This document shows, piece by piece, positions 18,920 to 27,722 of a stretch of 64,000 nucleotides of DNA. The position numbers and the translations under genes were made by a program. Source of the stretch: Promethearchaeota archaeon. Lineage in GTDB: Archaea; Asgardarchaeota; Lokiarchaeia; Sigyniarchaeales; SOKP01. Location: contig JAHPZJ010000019.1 of NCBI GenBank assembly GCA_019058245.1, forward strand, positions 48,257-112,256. Direction: 5' to 3'. The notes below the pieces were generated by a model that was given only the letters and a program-made list of their open reading frames with translations, was not told where the DNA came from and did no database searches. Position 1 is the first letter of the stretch. Every line of letters starts with the position of its first letter.

Positions 18920-20293
18920 ATGGTATTAGAGAAATTAGGTAGATCACTTGACACGGCAATAAGAAAGCTTAGAAGACTTCCATCAGTAGATAAAGCCGCG
19001 ATTGATGGACTTATTCAAGAATTGCAGAGATCCTTACTAAGTTCAGACGTAAAAGTGGAATTAGTGTTCGAGATGACAGAAAATATTCGAAAAGAAGCTA
19101 TGAATACTAAACTCCAGAAGGCAAGACGTAGAGATTTTATTATTAAATTAGTACACGATGAGCTTATTAAACTATTAGGTGGGAAACCTGCTCCTATAAG
19201 AATAAAACCAGGGAAAAAGAATATTATTTTACTTGTTGGGATTCAAGGTTCAGGAAAAACTACTACAATTGCAAAGATAGCAAAATACTACAAAAGCAAA
19301 GGTTATAAGGTTGGAGCATTAACAACTGATACATGGCGACCTGGAGCTTATGAACAATTAGTGCAATTATCAGAACAAGTAGGTATAAAGTGTTATGGAA
19401 ATCCTAATGAAAAAAATGCTATTAAAATTGCAATTCAAGAGACTAAAAAGGCAATAAATGAAGGGAATGATATTATTATTACAGATACTGCCGGGAGACA
19501 TAAAGAAGAAAAAGAATTAATGAAAGAAATGGCTATTCTTGAACAAAAATTAAAACCAAATGAAATCATCTTAGTAATTGATGGCACACTTGGGCAACAG
19601 GCATATAATCAAGCAGAAGCATTTGCCCAGACAACTAAGGTAGGTTCTATTATTGTAACTAAATTAGACGGGACTGCTAAAGGAGGTGGTGCTTTATCGG
19701 CATGCTCTGCTGCGAACGTTGGTATACGTTTTATTGGTACTGGGGAAAAAATAGATGATTTTGAGGAATTTGAACCCTCTAAATTTGTAGGAACTCTACT
19801 TGGAATTCCTGATATTGAATCATTAGTTCAAAAAGTACAAGAAGCTGAAGTTGATATTGAACCCGAAATGGTTAAAAGGATGATGCATGGTAAATTTACT
19901 TTAGATGATTTATATCTCCAATTAAAGAGTATAAAAAAAGTAGGTAAATTTAAGCAGATATTAGCTATGATGGGTGGTGGGAACATTCCAGATGCATTGA
20001 AAGAAGATGCAGAAGCAAACCTCGCAAAGTGGGAGGTAGTTTTAAGTTCTATGACACAAGAAGAGAAAAATGAACCAAAAATTATAAAAAAAACCAGGAA
20101 AAGAAGAATAGCAATTGGTTCAGGTGTTGAGTATTCAATTATAAATAAAATGCTTGATCAATATAATCAGATGAAGAAATTTATGAAAAGATTTCTTCAA
20201 ATGCAAAAAAAGGGAAAGGGCATGCCGGGAATGCCAGGATTACCTGGTGGAAAAGCTGGAGCTGATTTTATGAAAAAATTAGGTAAATTTTAG
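18920..20293 (+). CDS. srp54: Signal recognition particle GTPase SRP54 (Ffh)
   Basis: GTPase subunit of the signal recognition particle, which binds signal peptides and SRP RNA and targets ribosomes to the membrane. N and G domains cover about 1-300: G1 GIQGSGKTTT, G3 DTAGRH, G4 TKLDGTAKGGG. The methionine-rich M domain follows, with the RNA-binding stretch around KTRKRRIAIGSG and a terminal PGMPGLPGG tail. The 457-residue length is normal. Start is ATG 18920 with a GGGAAG just before it. TrmY follows 34 bases downstream, so an operon with trmY and pyrC is likely. Confidence 0.97.
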   Translation: MVLEKLGRSLDTAIRKLRRLPSVDKAAIDGLIQELQRSLLSSDVKVELVFEMTENIRKEAMNTKLQKARRRDFIIKLVHDELIKLLGGKPAPIRIKPGKKNIILLVGIQGSGKTTTIAKIAKYYKSKGYKVGALTTDTWRPGAYEQLVQLSEQVGIKCYGNPNEKNAIKIAIQETKKAINEGNDIIITDTAGRHKEEKELMKEMAILEQKLKPNEIILVIDGTLGQQAYNQAEAFAQTTKVGSIIVTKLDGTAKGGGALSACSAANVGIRFIGTGEKIDDFEEFEPSKFVGTLLGIPDIESLVQKVQEAEVDIEPEMVKRMMHGKFTLDDLYLQLKSIKKVGKFKQILAMMGGGNIPDALKEDAEANLAKWEVVLSSMTQEEKNEPKIIKKTRKRRIAIGSGVEYSIINKMLDQYNQMKKFMKRFLQMQKKGKGMPGMPGLPGGKAGADFMKKLGKF

Positions 20294-20327
20294 AAAATTA
20301 TCTTTACTAAAAATATATTTGATTAGA

Positions 20328-20981
20328 TTGGTAAACTTCTTAATTTTACAAGAAAAAATAATTGACTATAATAAAAAAACCATAGATAAAGGTCTTACAC
20401 CTCAAAAAGTTTATGAAATATGTTCTTGTCTTAGAGAAGCTTTCTGCTTATCTTATTCTATAAGAAAGAACAATTCTTTATATTTATATTTTCAAAAGGA
20501 ACATGTTTTAATAAAGTTTGAAGGAAAAGAATTACGATATTTAGGTCCTGATGAGAGATCTCAAGCTTTGCTATTAGAGAAGGTTTTAAGGAAAGTAAAA
20601 AGTGAAAGTAATACTAAAAATGATTCATGGTTAAAATCAACGCCTGGAATTTTTATTAAAAAATTTTTGAATGATTTTTCTTTTATGGCTTTTTATAAAT
20701 CAATAGCAATCGGAACCAGCTTTTTAATAATAAATAACACTCAAATTGAAGAAGATATAGTAGATGATTTAATTTTAAATAAACAGATTTTTGATATTAA
20801 AGACGATGATTTTTTCATCATTCCAACTTATACCATAACGCAAGAAATTTCTAATATTATTGAATTATTCAAAAAATCAAAAAATACAAAACTTTTATCT
20901 TTTTCAAAAATTAAAGATGTGGAAGATATAATTTTATATATTAATTTTAAAAAAGATCAACAAATAAGACTCGAAAAATAA
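20328..20981 (+). CDS. trmY: tRNA (pseudouridine-54 N1)-methyltransferase TrmY
   Basis: SPOUT-class methyltransferase that converts pseudouridine-54 of archaeal tRNAs to N1-methylpseudouridine. Recognised from the family pattern: ICSCLREAFCLSYSIR, then VLIKFEGKELRYLGPDERSQ, then STPGIFIKK, in the same order and spacing as in other archaeal TrmY proteins. The C-terminal knot region is less clear and lacks an obvious match to the usual end. The start is a TTG: 20328 gives MVNFLILQEK, which aligns with the usual start, while a second in-frame TTG at 20319 adds three residues. It ends 8 bases before pyrC. Some divergence from the family in the last 80 residues is notable. Confidence 0.85.
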   Translation: MVNFLILQEKIIDYNKKTIDKGLTPQKVYEICSCLREAFCLSYSIRKNNSLYLYFQKEHVLIKFEGKELRYLGPDERSQALLLEKVLRKVKSESNTKNDSWLKSTPGIFIKKFLNDFSFMAFYKSIAIGTSFLIINNTQIEEDIVDDLILNKQIFDIKDDDFFIIPTYTITQEISNIIELFKKSKNTKLLSFSKIKDVEDIILYINFKKDQQIRLEK

Positions 20982-20989
20982 AAGTAAGA

Positions 20990-22381
20990 ATGATCCTAAA
21001 GAACGCAAAAATTTATTCTGATGGCTTTCTAAAAAAGGGAGCTTTGCTTCTCAATGAAGGGATTATAAGTAAAATTAAATTTAATGCTCAGGAAAACGAT
21101 TTAAGAGAGTTAGCCAAAAAAAATCCCGATAAAAAAGAATTAGATTGTCAAAATAAATTAATATTACCAGGTATAATTGATATTCATTCTCATTTACGAG
21201 ATATGGAACAGAGTGATAAAGAAACTTTTACAACAGGTACTCAAGCAGCTGCATTTGCGGGAATTACAACTGTTTTTAACATGCCAAATACAAAGCCTCC
21301 AGCAATATCTGCAAAACAAATAAGAAAGTGGTTGGAAAAAGCGGAAAGAAATATTTTTATTAATGTAGGTTTTATATCAGGGATTCCAAAAGGATTTAAT
21401 TACGATGAAATTTTAAAAATTATTGAGTTAGGAGTAATAGGATTTAAAATATATCCGCTTAACTCTTTGAATGGGATTGACTGGACTGATTCATTAAATA
21501 TTCAAAAACTTCTTAATATCTCTTATAAATTTCAAATTCCAATATTCATCCATCCTGATTGGCCACTCTCTGAAGGGAAAAGAGCAGATCTCTATCAAGA
21601 ATTCATGCTCAAAAGATATCCTTTTTTAGAATATCATAATAAATTATTTCCGGTTTATACAGAAGCTAAGTATGTTAATTTTATTCTCGAAAATTATTAT
21701 AAACTAATTACTGATAATAATCTTGATCCTGAAAATTATCCAATTATTCATTTTTGCCATGTAAGCTGTAAAGAGAGTTATTTGCCAATACAAAGAGCTA
21801 TACAAATGAATTCTAAATTGAAAATTACGTTTGAAATAACACCTCACCACTTACTTTTATCAAATGAACTTAAATTAAATAATCCATATATTGGTAAAGT
21901 CCTACCTCCTCTACGAGATAAAGAAAATTCTTCATACTTATTTAATGAATTAAAGGAGGGCAAAGTAAATATTATAGCAACTGATCATGCTCCCCATACT
22001 AAAGAAGAAAAGCAAAATGAATTCGATGCGTTATCGGGATTTCCTGGTTTTGAAACGTATCCACTAGTGATTCTTGAGAAAGTATTTAAGTACCGGCTTT
22101 CAATTGAAAATTTCATTAAAGCAGCGTCAGAAAATCCTGCTATAGTTTTTAAATTGAAAAATAAAGGATTTATTAAGGAAGGCTATGATGCTGATTTATT
22201 TATCGTTGATAAAGTTCCTGATTATAAAATAAATCCCCAGATTTTTAAAACTAAAGCCAAATTTTCTCCTTTTGAGGATTTTGTCACCTCTGTTAAAATT
22301 TGGAAAGTATTTTTAAGAGGTATTGAAATTAATAATGATGTTTCTGCTCCAAACGGAAACATTATTAGAAGAATTCTATAA
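20990..22381 (+). CDS. pyrC: Dihydroorotase
   Basis: Zinc amidohydrolase that cyclises carbamoyl aspartate in pyrimidine synthesis. Metal-site motifs are visible in order: DIHSHLRD near residue 64, MPNTKPP, the Lys of GFKIYP as the possible carboxylated ligand, FIHPDW and IHFCHVS as His ligands, and ATDHAPHT near residue 335. At 463 residues it fits class I dihydroorotase/allantoinase-type enzymes; the DPHVHxR-type motif appears as DIHSHLRD. Allantoinase is the main alternative. It follows trmY by 8 bases. Confidence 0.88.
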   Translation: MILKNAKIYSDGFLKKGALLLNEGIISKIKFNAQENDLRELAKKNPDKKELDCQNKLILPGIIDIHSHLRDMEQSDKETFTTGTQAAAFAGITTVFNMPNTKPPAISAKQIRKWLEKAERNIFINVGFISGIPKGFNYDEILKIIELGVIGFKIYPLNSLNGIDWTDSLNIQKLLNISYKFQIPIFIHPDWPLSEGKRADLYQEFMLKRYPFLEYHNKLFPVYTEAKYVNFILENYYKLITDNNLDPENYPIIHFCHVSCKESYLPIQRAIQMNSKLKITFEITPHHLLLSNELKLNNPYIGKVLPPLRDKENSSYLFNELKEGKVNIIATDHAPHTKEEKQNEFDALSGFPGFETYPLVILEKVFKYRLSIENFIKAASENPAIVFKLKNKGFIKEGYDADLFIVDKVPDYKINPQIFKTKAKFSPFEDFVTSVKIWKVFLRGIEINNDVSAPNGNIIRRIL

Positions 22382-22440
22382 AATATAAATGTATGAAGGG
22401 TATAATTATACATAAGTCATGTGATTTTTAAAGTATTAAA

Positions 22441-23073
22441 ATGTCTGATGAAGAAAAATTTAGCTTAGAAAAGGGGATAATTTTAGTCAGATTCGCTAGA
22501 GAGAATATCGAATTTTTTTTAAAAAATAATCGAAAGATTCCTGTTCCAGATCGTATTAAAGAAGAATTTGCAGATAACTATGGTGCTTTTGTCACATTAA
22601 ATAAATATAATGTTAGTGGAAACCCATTGAGAGGGTGTATAGGTTATATTGAACCAACATATTCTTTATATGATGTTATACATAGAGTATCAATAAGCGC
22701 AGCTATTGAAGATCCACGATTTCTTTCAGTTACTATAGAAGAAATGGATAATATAGTTATTGAATTATCAATTTTAACACCCCCTAAACTTATAGAAGTT
22801 AATGATCCGAAAGATTATATCAATAAAATAGTTATTGGAAGAGATGGTCTTATTGCAGAGCGAGGAATGCGACGGGGATTGCTTTTACCGCAAGTACCGA
22901 TAGATCAGGGCAGAAATTGGGATGTTGAAACGTTTATTTCTCATACATGTTCAAAAGCGTGGTTAGATAGCAATGCTTGGAAAAAAAAAGATACAAAAAT
23001 ATACTCATTTCAAGCTATTCTATTCGAAGAGGAAAAACCACGGGGAGATGTGATTAGAAAGTATCTCATGTAA
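22441..23073 (+). CDS. AMMECR1-domain protein
   Basis: Member of the conserved AMMECR1 family, found in archaea and eukaryotes, with no agreed biochemical role. The family hallmark LRGCIG lies near residue 62 (NPLRGCIGYIEP), followed by AAIEDPRF and ELSILTPP, and DGLIAERGMRRGLLLPQVP in the second subdomain. Length of 210 residues is typical. It starts with ATG 22441, about 60 bases after pyrC, and may be the last gene of that transcript. Confidence 0.93.
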   Translation: MSDEEKFSLEKGIILVRFARENIEFFLKNNRKIPVPDRIKEEFADNYGAFVTLNKYNVSGNPLRGCIGYIEPTYSLYDVIHRVSISAAIEDPRFLSVTIEEMDNIVIELSILTPPKLIEVNDPKDYINKIVIGRDGLIAERGMRRGLLLPQVPIDQGRNWDVETFISHTCSKAWLDSNAWKKKDTKIYSFQAILFEEEKPRGDVIRKYLM

Positions 23074-23183
23074 AAGAGATAGTACTTTTCATATTAGAAT
23101 GTGAAAATAATTAGATTGATTTATAAATATTAAAAAACCCAAGACACGTGATTTATTATTTTCTGCCCTTGGATTCAAAAAAA

Positions 23184-23918
23184 TTACATAATTTTATTCT
23201 TTAACGCATATAATGCACTTCTGGTTGATTCTTTAGCTTGTTGCTCTGTGACCATACCGATTGTTACTGCACATATATTATGATTAGAAATATATTTATA
23301 TGCTGTTTCTGGTTCAATCTTTCCTGCTGCTAATGTTTTCATCGCAATAAAATGAAAACTTTTATTCTTGTCAACTATTTCTTCCAATTCTTCAGCATTT
23401 CCCATTAACATTCCAATCGAATTAAATGGAATTAAAAAAGTTTTAACATTTAAAGAATTTTCTATACAATATTTCAATGTAGGAATTGGATCATGCGTTG
23501 CGACACCTGAAATTATTCCATTACTAGTGATTTGGTCCAAAAGTTTTACCAAATCTCCTCCCCTAACGTCAGAAACCATCCCATGCACAAAAATTAATTT
23601 AGCGCCTATTTTTACTAAAGTATCAATGCCTGAATTCTTATCTGGATAAGTAGAACCTGTTATAACATAATCACTATGCATTTCACTCATTGTTTTTGCT
23701 GCTTCAACAATCTTTCCAATTGGTATTACCTCAATACCTCTGGCCCCTTCAATATAACTGGCTTCTAATATCTCTAATATCGCTTTTGGATTGTTTAAAA
23801 ATTTCCTTTGCCATTCGATTGCTTTATATCCGAATTGACCTGCTCCTATAAATGGAGAAGTTCCTGTGGAAATAAGAGGGATATTTACATCATCAATTTT
23901 ACAAAAAATGTTAAACAC
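23184..23918 (-). CDS. TIM-barrel protein, aldo-keto-reductase-like, unknown function
   Basis: A 244-residue protein whose strand-helix rhythm suggests a TIM barrel (repeats such as GARGIEVIPIG, YVITGS, GAKLIFVHG, NGIISGVATHDP, VKTFLIPFN, HFIAMKTLAAG, ICAVTIGMVTEQQAKES). The last part resembles the C-terminal end of aldo-keto reductases (KTLAAGKI then VTIGM), but no clear catalytic Tyr/Lys pair was seen. Function not assigned. It converges on the AMMECR1 gene and diverges from the fusion gene. Confidence 0.65.
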   Translation of the reverse strand: MFNIFCKIDDVNIPLISTGTSPFIGAGQFGYKAIEWQRKFLNNPKAILEILEASYIEGARGIEVIPIGKIVEAAKTMSEMHSDYVITGSTYPDKNSGIDTLVKIGAKLIFVHGMVSDVRGGDLVKLLDQITSNGIISGVATHDPIPTLKYCIENSLNVKTFLIPFNSIGMLMGNAEELEEIVDKNKSFHFIAMKTLAAGKIEPETAYKYISNHNICAVTIGMVTEQQAKESTRSALYALKNKIM

Positions 23919-24091
23919 TTCTTTTAATTATAAAATAAATATAGTTCAGTTTGTTCTATATTTTTAATATGGGAATTATTGAATTTTAATTAAGTTCACA
24001 TAAAATATAATCTTCAAAAATCATATTAAATCAAAAAAATTATTATTCTTAAAAAGCATTTGAAATTCACTTTTGATTTCTATTCAGTGAA

Positions 24092-24106
24092 GAGGAGATT
24101 AGAATA
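24092..24106 (+). promoter_or_regulatory. Shine-Dalgarno GAGGAG before an ATA start
   Basis: GAGGAG at 24092-24097 precedes ATA 24104 by 6 bases. There is no ATG, GTG or TTG in this frame between the upstream stop (24074-24076) and 24293, although the DapA-like N-terminus is encoded there. This places the probable start on ATA. Confidence 0.55.
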
Positions 24107-26182
24107 CAATCTATAAATGGCATTATTTGTAATGCATTAGGATTTTATAATAAAAATTTAAAAATAATCGAAACATTAAATTCTCTTCTTTTTCGTCATA
24201 TAATCACGAACCAAGCAAATTCTCTTATTCTTTTTGGAAATATAAATGAAAGTAATTCAATTTCTATAACAGAAAAAATAAAACTTATCGATTTGATTTT
24301 AAATATCACCCCGAATAAAATCCCTATTATTATTGGTGTCTATGGTAATCATGCTGATGATGTTTTAGAACAAATAGAGTATTTAGGAAAGAAATTTGAA
24401 GTTCTAAATTTTATGATTTCTCCACCCTTTTCTGAAAAAAAACCAAAAGAAATTATAGATTCTTACTTTGAAAATATTCTAAGTTCAATAAATGTTAAAA
24501 ATCAGATTTATTTAATTAATAATCCGCTCCAATTTGCTGGAAATGAAATCGAACCAGATTTATTAAAAAACTTAATGGAATATGAGAATTTGAAGGGATT
24601 AAATGATTCCTTTTATAATATCAAAAACTGTAAATCGTACATTCAATATTTAAATAACCAATTTTCAGTTTTTTGTGGAATGGAGGAAAATGCTCAAAGT
24701 TTTTTGCAACTTGTTCCGGTTAATCAAAGAAAATTCTGTGGGATAGTCTCTAATATCAGTAATTTAGTCAATATGAGTTCAAAATTATATAATTATGCGT
24801 TAGAAGATAATATCTTAGATTTGTTGCAATTGCAAGAACAAATTAATGATATGCGAAAAATGATTTATGAAATTAAAACAGATACGGATGAAGAATTAAT
24901 TGGATTAAAATACGCATTTCTATATTTATATAGAGACGTTATTTTAGAAACAGATAAAGATATAAAGTTAATTTCTGAAGAAATTCGTAATCAAATTAAC
25001 CCAATTAGTAAGGAAAAAATCGAGGCTATCGTTAATTCCTTATTAAATAACAAACATATTTATCGATTATATCATGTTGGCAAAGGAGATTTTTATCAAT
25101 TCGATGAAATCATAAAAACTTTTTCTAATTTTGAAGTTTTAGTTAAACAAGGTAAAGTGAAAAAAATCAAAGAACCTTATGTTTCTGATATCAATACCCT
25201 TAATAGAGTAAATTTTGAAAATAATCAATTAGTTTTTAGATTTCGCACCGGTCAATTAAAATCAGTTGAAAATTTAATCAAGGAAAAACTCTTATATCCT
25301 TTTTTAGATAAGACTTTAAATCCTGATGATTTTGAGTTAAGAAATAAAGTGAAAGAAATCATCAATACAAAGACAGGTTCATATATCTTCAATAAAGATA
25401 AACCTCCAATAATTCCTGTTTGTAATTTACTTTACTATGATGAAACTCAAGAAATAATTCCCTATCTTTTCTCAGTAGAAGAGTATATTCGAGGAAAACC
25501 TTTATCTCAACTAATCAATCAATATACTAGCGAAGGAAAAAATTTAAACACAACTAAATTTCTGAATTTATTCAGTACATTGGGAGAACATCTTGGAAAC
25601 TTACATAAAATAAAATTTGATACGTTTTATAATAAAATTATCAATATCGGAAAAACTAAAGATGTATCATACGGTGAATTATTTGAAACTGAATTAGAAC
25701 AAAAAATACGTGAAGCTACAAAAAATCAATTAGATTTTTCTGATGAAATAAGGAAATATTATCAAGATAATAAGGTTTTAATTGAAGATGAAAATGAGTT
25801 TGTAATTTTACATAATAATTTTCAAAGTGAAAACATTATTGTAAAAGAAGAATCAGGGATGATAAACATTAAAGGTTTTGTAGGTTTTGATTATTGGAAT
25901 ATTGGTAATAGAGCTCAAGAATTTATCAAAATTGATTATTGGCTCTCAAAATTTTTGAATTTCCCTTCATTTTATAATGCTTTTTATAATGCATATTCTA
26001 AATATCATAAAGTAAATAGTGATTTTAAGAAAAAAATAGAATTATTCAAATTAATCTGGTTATTAGATAAATATAATTTAGAATATGATTTAATAAAAAG
26101 GTCAGATCAGAAAGAACTTCTCAAAACGCTAAAATTATCATTAGAAAGCAATATAGATGAAATGAAAGTCATAATTCGATAA
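24104..26182 (+). CDS. Degenerate DapA-like domain fused to degenerate aminoglycoside-kinase-like domain
   Basis: A 692-residue two-domain protein. Residues 1 to about 280 follow the DapA/N-acetylneuraminate-lyase barrel: INGIICNALG at the start, SLILFGNINESNSIS, IGVYGNHADDVLEQ, IYLINNPLQ and LKGLNDS. The Schiff-base Lys is Asn (residue 167; compare GIKEAS in the window's own dapA) and the Tyr of the YN motif is also lost. The last 300 residues follow the APH/choline-kinase fold: VEEYIRGKPL, LGEHLGNLH, then LHNNFQSENIIV where the catalytic HGD is HNN (572 is Asn), and VGFDYWNIGN where the metal-binding Asp is Gly. Both active sites seem lost. The start is probably ATA 24104; TTG 24293 would cut off a DapA-like N-terminus. 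Expected to be cytoplasmic. Confidence 0.75.
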   Translation: MQSINGIICNALGFYNKNLKIIETLNSLLFRHIITNQANSLILFGNINESNSISITEKIKLIDLILNITPNKIPIIIGVYGNHADDVLEQIEYLGKKFEVLNFMISPPFSEKKPKEIIDSYFENILSSINVKNQIYLINNPLQFAGNEIEPDLLKNLMEYENLKGLNDSFYNIKNCKSYIQYLNNQFSVFCGMEENAQSFLQLVPVNQRKFCGIVSNISNLVNMSSKLYNYALEDNILDLLQLQEQINDMRKMIYEIKTDTDEELIGLKYAFLYLYRDVILETDKDIKLISEEIRNQINPISKEKIEAIVNSLLNNKHIYRLYHVGKGDFYQFDEIIKTFSNFEVLVKQGKVKKIKEPYVSDINTLNRVNFENNQLVFRFRTGQLKSVENLIKEKLLYPFLDKTLNPDDFELRNKVKEIINTKTGSYIFNKDKPPIIPVCNLLYYDETQEIIPYLFSVEEYIRGKPLSQLINQYTSEGKNLNTTKFLNLFSTLGEHLGNLHKIKFDTFYNKIINIGKTKDVSYGELFETELEQKIREATKNQLDFSDEIRKYYQDNKVLIEDENEFVILHNNFQSENIIVKEESGMINIKGFVGFDYWNIGNRAQEFIKIDYWLSKFLNFPSFYNAFYNAYSKYHKVNSDFKKKIELFKLIWLLDKYNLEYDLIKRSDQKELLKTLKLSLESNIDEMKVIIR

Positions 26183-26208
26183 TGTAATAAATTCTTTTAA
26201 ATAACTAA

Positions 26209-26216
26209 TATATAAA
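26209..26216 (+). promoter_or_regulatory. Candidate TATA box for the seven-helix membrane gene
   Basis: TATATAAA, 31 bases before the ATG at 26247. The spacing would place transcription start about 10 bases before the ATG, giving a short leader. Evidence is only composition and position. Confidence 0.35.
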
Positions 26217-26246
26217 TTTTTAAAGGTAGAGTTATATCATTTTGGT

Positions 26247-27011
26247 ATGAGTTATTCACCATTCGAATTTCGAGTATTTCCCATCTTTATCTATTATATT
26301 TCTCTATCAATATTTGGAATTATAGTATCTATTAAAATGTATAACAAATGGAGAGAACGAAATGTACCACCTCCACTTTTTCTTACTCTGGTTTTTTCTT
26401 TCCTTACATCAGCCTTAATTATACTTTCAATAGGATTAGCTGAGGCTGTTATTACTGGTTTTTATAAAGAAATCTATAGGATATCCCTCCCATTAGCGTA
26501 TAGTATGGTTGTTTTTGCAGACATTTTCTTATTTATTTTTGCTAGTTATATGATAAATAAGGGAAAAAGAGCTTTTCCTATAATAATAATTGTTGGGATA
26601 ATACTGATTATTATTCTCTTTCTTCCTTGGAATTGGTGGGGTGTTCCTCGAGAGGATTATGAAGGGAAACTTAATATAAGATTGTATTCTACTGGAGGGC
26701 TTGTAGTTTTTTCATTTTTAATATATGGGTATATTGCTTTAATATCCCAAAAAGTAAAACGTAACGTCGATGATGAAATCATGCGTACTGGATTGAGATT
26801 ATTGTTTTATTCAATGATAAGTTTAATTTTTTTGTTTTTAATGCTAATTATGGATACATTGATGATTATATTTTTTAACCATCCTGGATATTCTGGATTC
26901 ACTTATATTGCTTGGATTTTTGGTTTAATTTTTATTGTACTTTCTTATTTATCGTTAATTATGCCTGATTGGTTAGTTAAAAGAATTAAAAAAAAATATG
27001 GTTATAGCTAG
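26247..27011 (+). CDS. Seven-helix membrane protein, unknown
   Basis: I do not recognise this protein. It has seven hydrophobic stretches in 254 residues, at roughly 8-28, 46-70, 83-103, 111-128, 150-167, 184-208 and 222-243, and a basic C-terminal tail (KRIKKKYGYS). Loops contain few charges; the loop after helix 1 is basic (KMYNKWRERN), which suggests that it is cytoplasmic and that the N-terminus faces outside. No retinal-type Lys motif of rhodopsins is seen in the last helix. It stands alone with its own likely promoter. Confidence 0.6.
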   Translation: MSYSPFEFRVFPIFIYYISLSIFGIIVSIKMYNKWRERNVPPPLFLTLVFSFLTSALIILSIGLAEAVITGFYKEIYRISLPLAYSMVVFADIFLFIFASYMINKGKRAFPIIIIVGIILIIILFLPWNWWGVPREDYEGKLNIRLYSTGGLVVFSFLIYGYIALISQKVKRNVDDEIMRTGLRLLFYSMISLIFLFLMLIMDTLMIIFFNHPGYSGFTYIAWIFGLIFIVLSYLSLIMPDWLVKRIKKKYGYS

Positions 27012-27197
27012 TAAAAATACTTTTTTTAATAATATAGAGAAAAAAATATAGGGAAATACAAAATTAAGTGGTTTTAAGATAAATAGTTGGATTTTATGTA
27101 CTTCCCATAAATTTATAGCATATTTTCTTCAGTAAATTTAAAATTCAATTTGAAAATAAACAGTTACTTCACTTCAAGAATTACTTTTCTTTTCCAA

Positions 27198-27584
27198 TTA
27201 AGGAAGTAATGCAATAACTTCTATTTCAATATCAATATCCTTAAGGGGGGATAGTGCTTGAATAGTTACTCTTGCAGGTTCTTGACCTTCTAAAAAGTAC
27301 TTTCGATAAATTTCATTCATTTGATCAAATTCATTTATATCCTTCATATATACAACAACTTTTAGGATATCATTCATTGTTGCTCCAGAAGATTCTAGTA
27401 AGAACTTGATATTCTCCAAAGATTGCCTTGTCTGTTCAACAATATTACCACTAAGAATCTTATCTGTCTTTAGATCTATCGAAAGTTGACTTGTAAGAAA
27501 TAATAAATTACCTGCTTTTACAACATGGTTAAATGGAGATTGAGTTTTTTTAATTCCATTGATTTTTACAATTTCTTTTTTCAT
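27198..27584 (-). CDS. ridA: RidA/YjgF/YER057c-family reactive-intermediate deaminase
   Basis: Small trimeric enzyme that hydrolyses reactive enamine/imine intermediates. The family pattern is clear: SPFNHVVKAGNLLFLTSQLSID, QTRQSLENIKFLLESSGATMNDILKV, and the end PARVTIQALSPLKDIDIEIE with the conserved Arg of the active site (PARVT). The 128-residue length is exact for the family. Start is ATG 27584. Monocistronic. Confidence 0.95.
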   Translation of the reverse strand: MKKEIVKINGIKKTQSPFNHVVKAGNLLFLTSQLSIDLKTDKILSGNIVEQTRQSLENIKFLLESSGATMNDILKVVVYMKDINEFDQMNEIYRKYFLEGQEPARVTIQALSPLKDIDIEIEVIALLP

Positions 27585-27722
27585 ATTTGAATCACTATAA
27601 TTTATTCTAATTTCTCTATTAATACAGATAGGGACTTCAAATTTCTTTTGAAGATAAATTACTTATTAATAATCATTACTATCCAAAAATTTTTAAGTTT
27701 AAATTCAGATTCAAATTCAGTC

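Noticed and set aside
26247..27011. Microbial rhodopsin
   Set aside because: No Lys in the last helix in a retinal-binding context and no rhodopsin motifs in the third helix.
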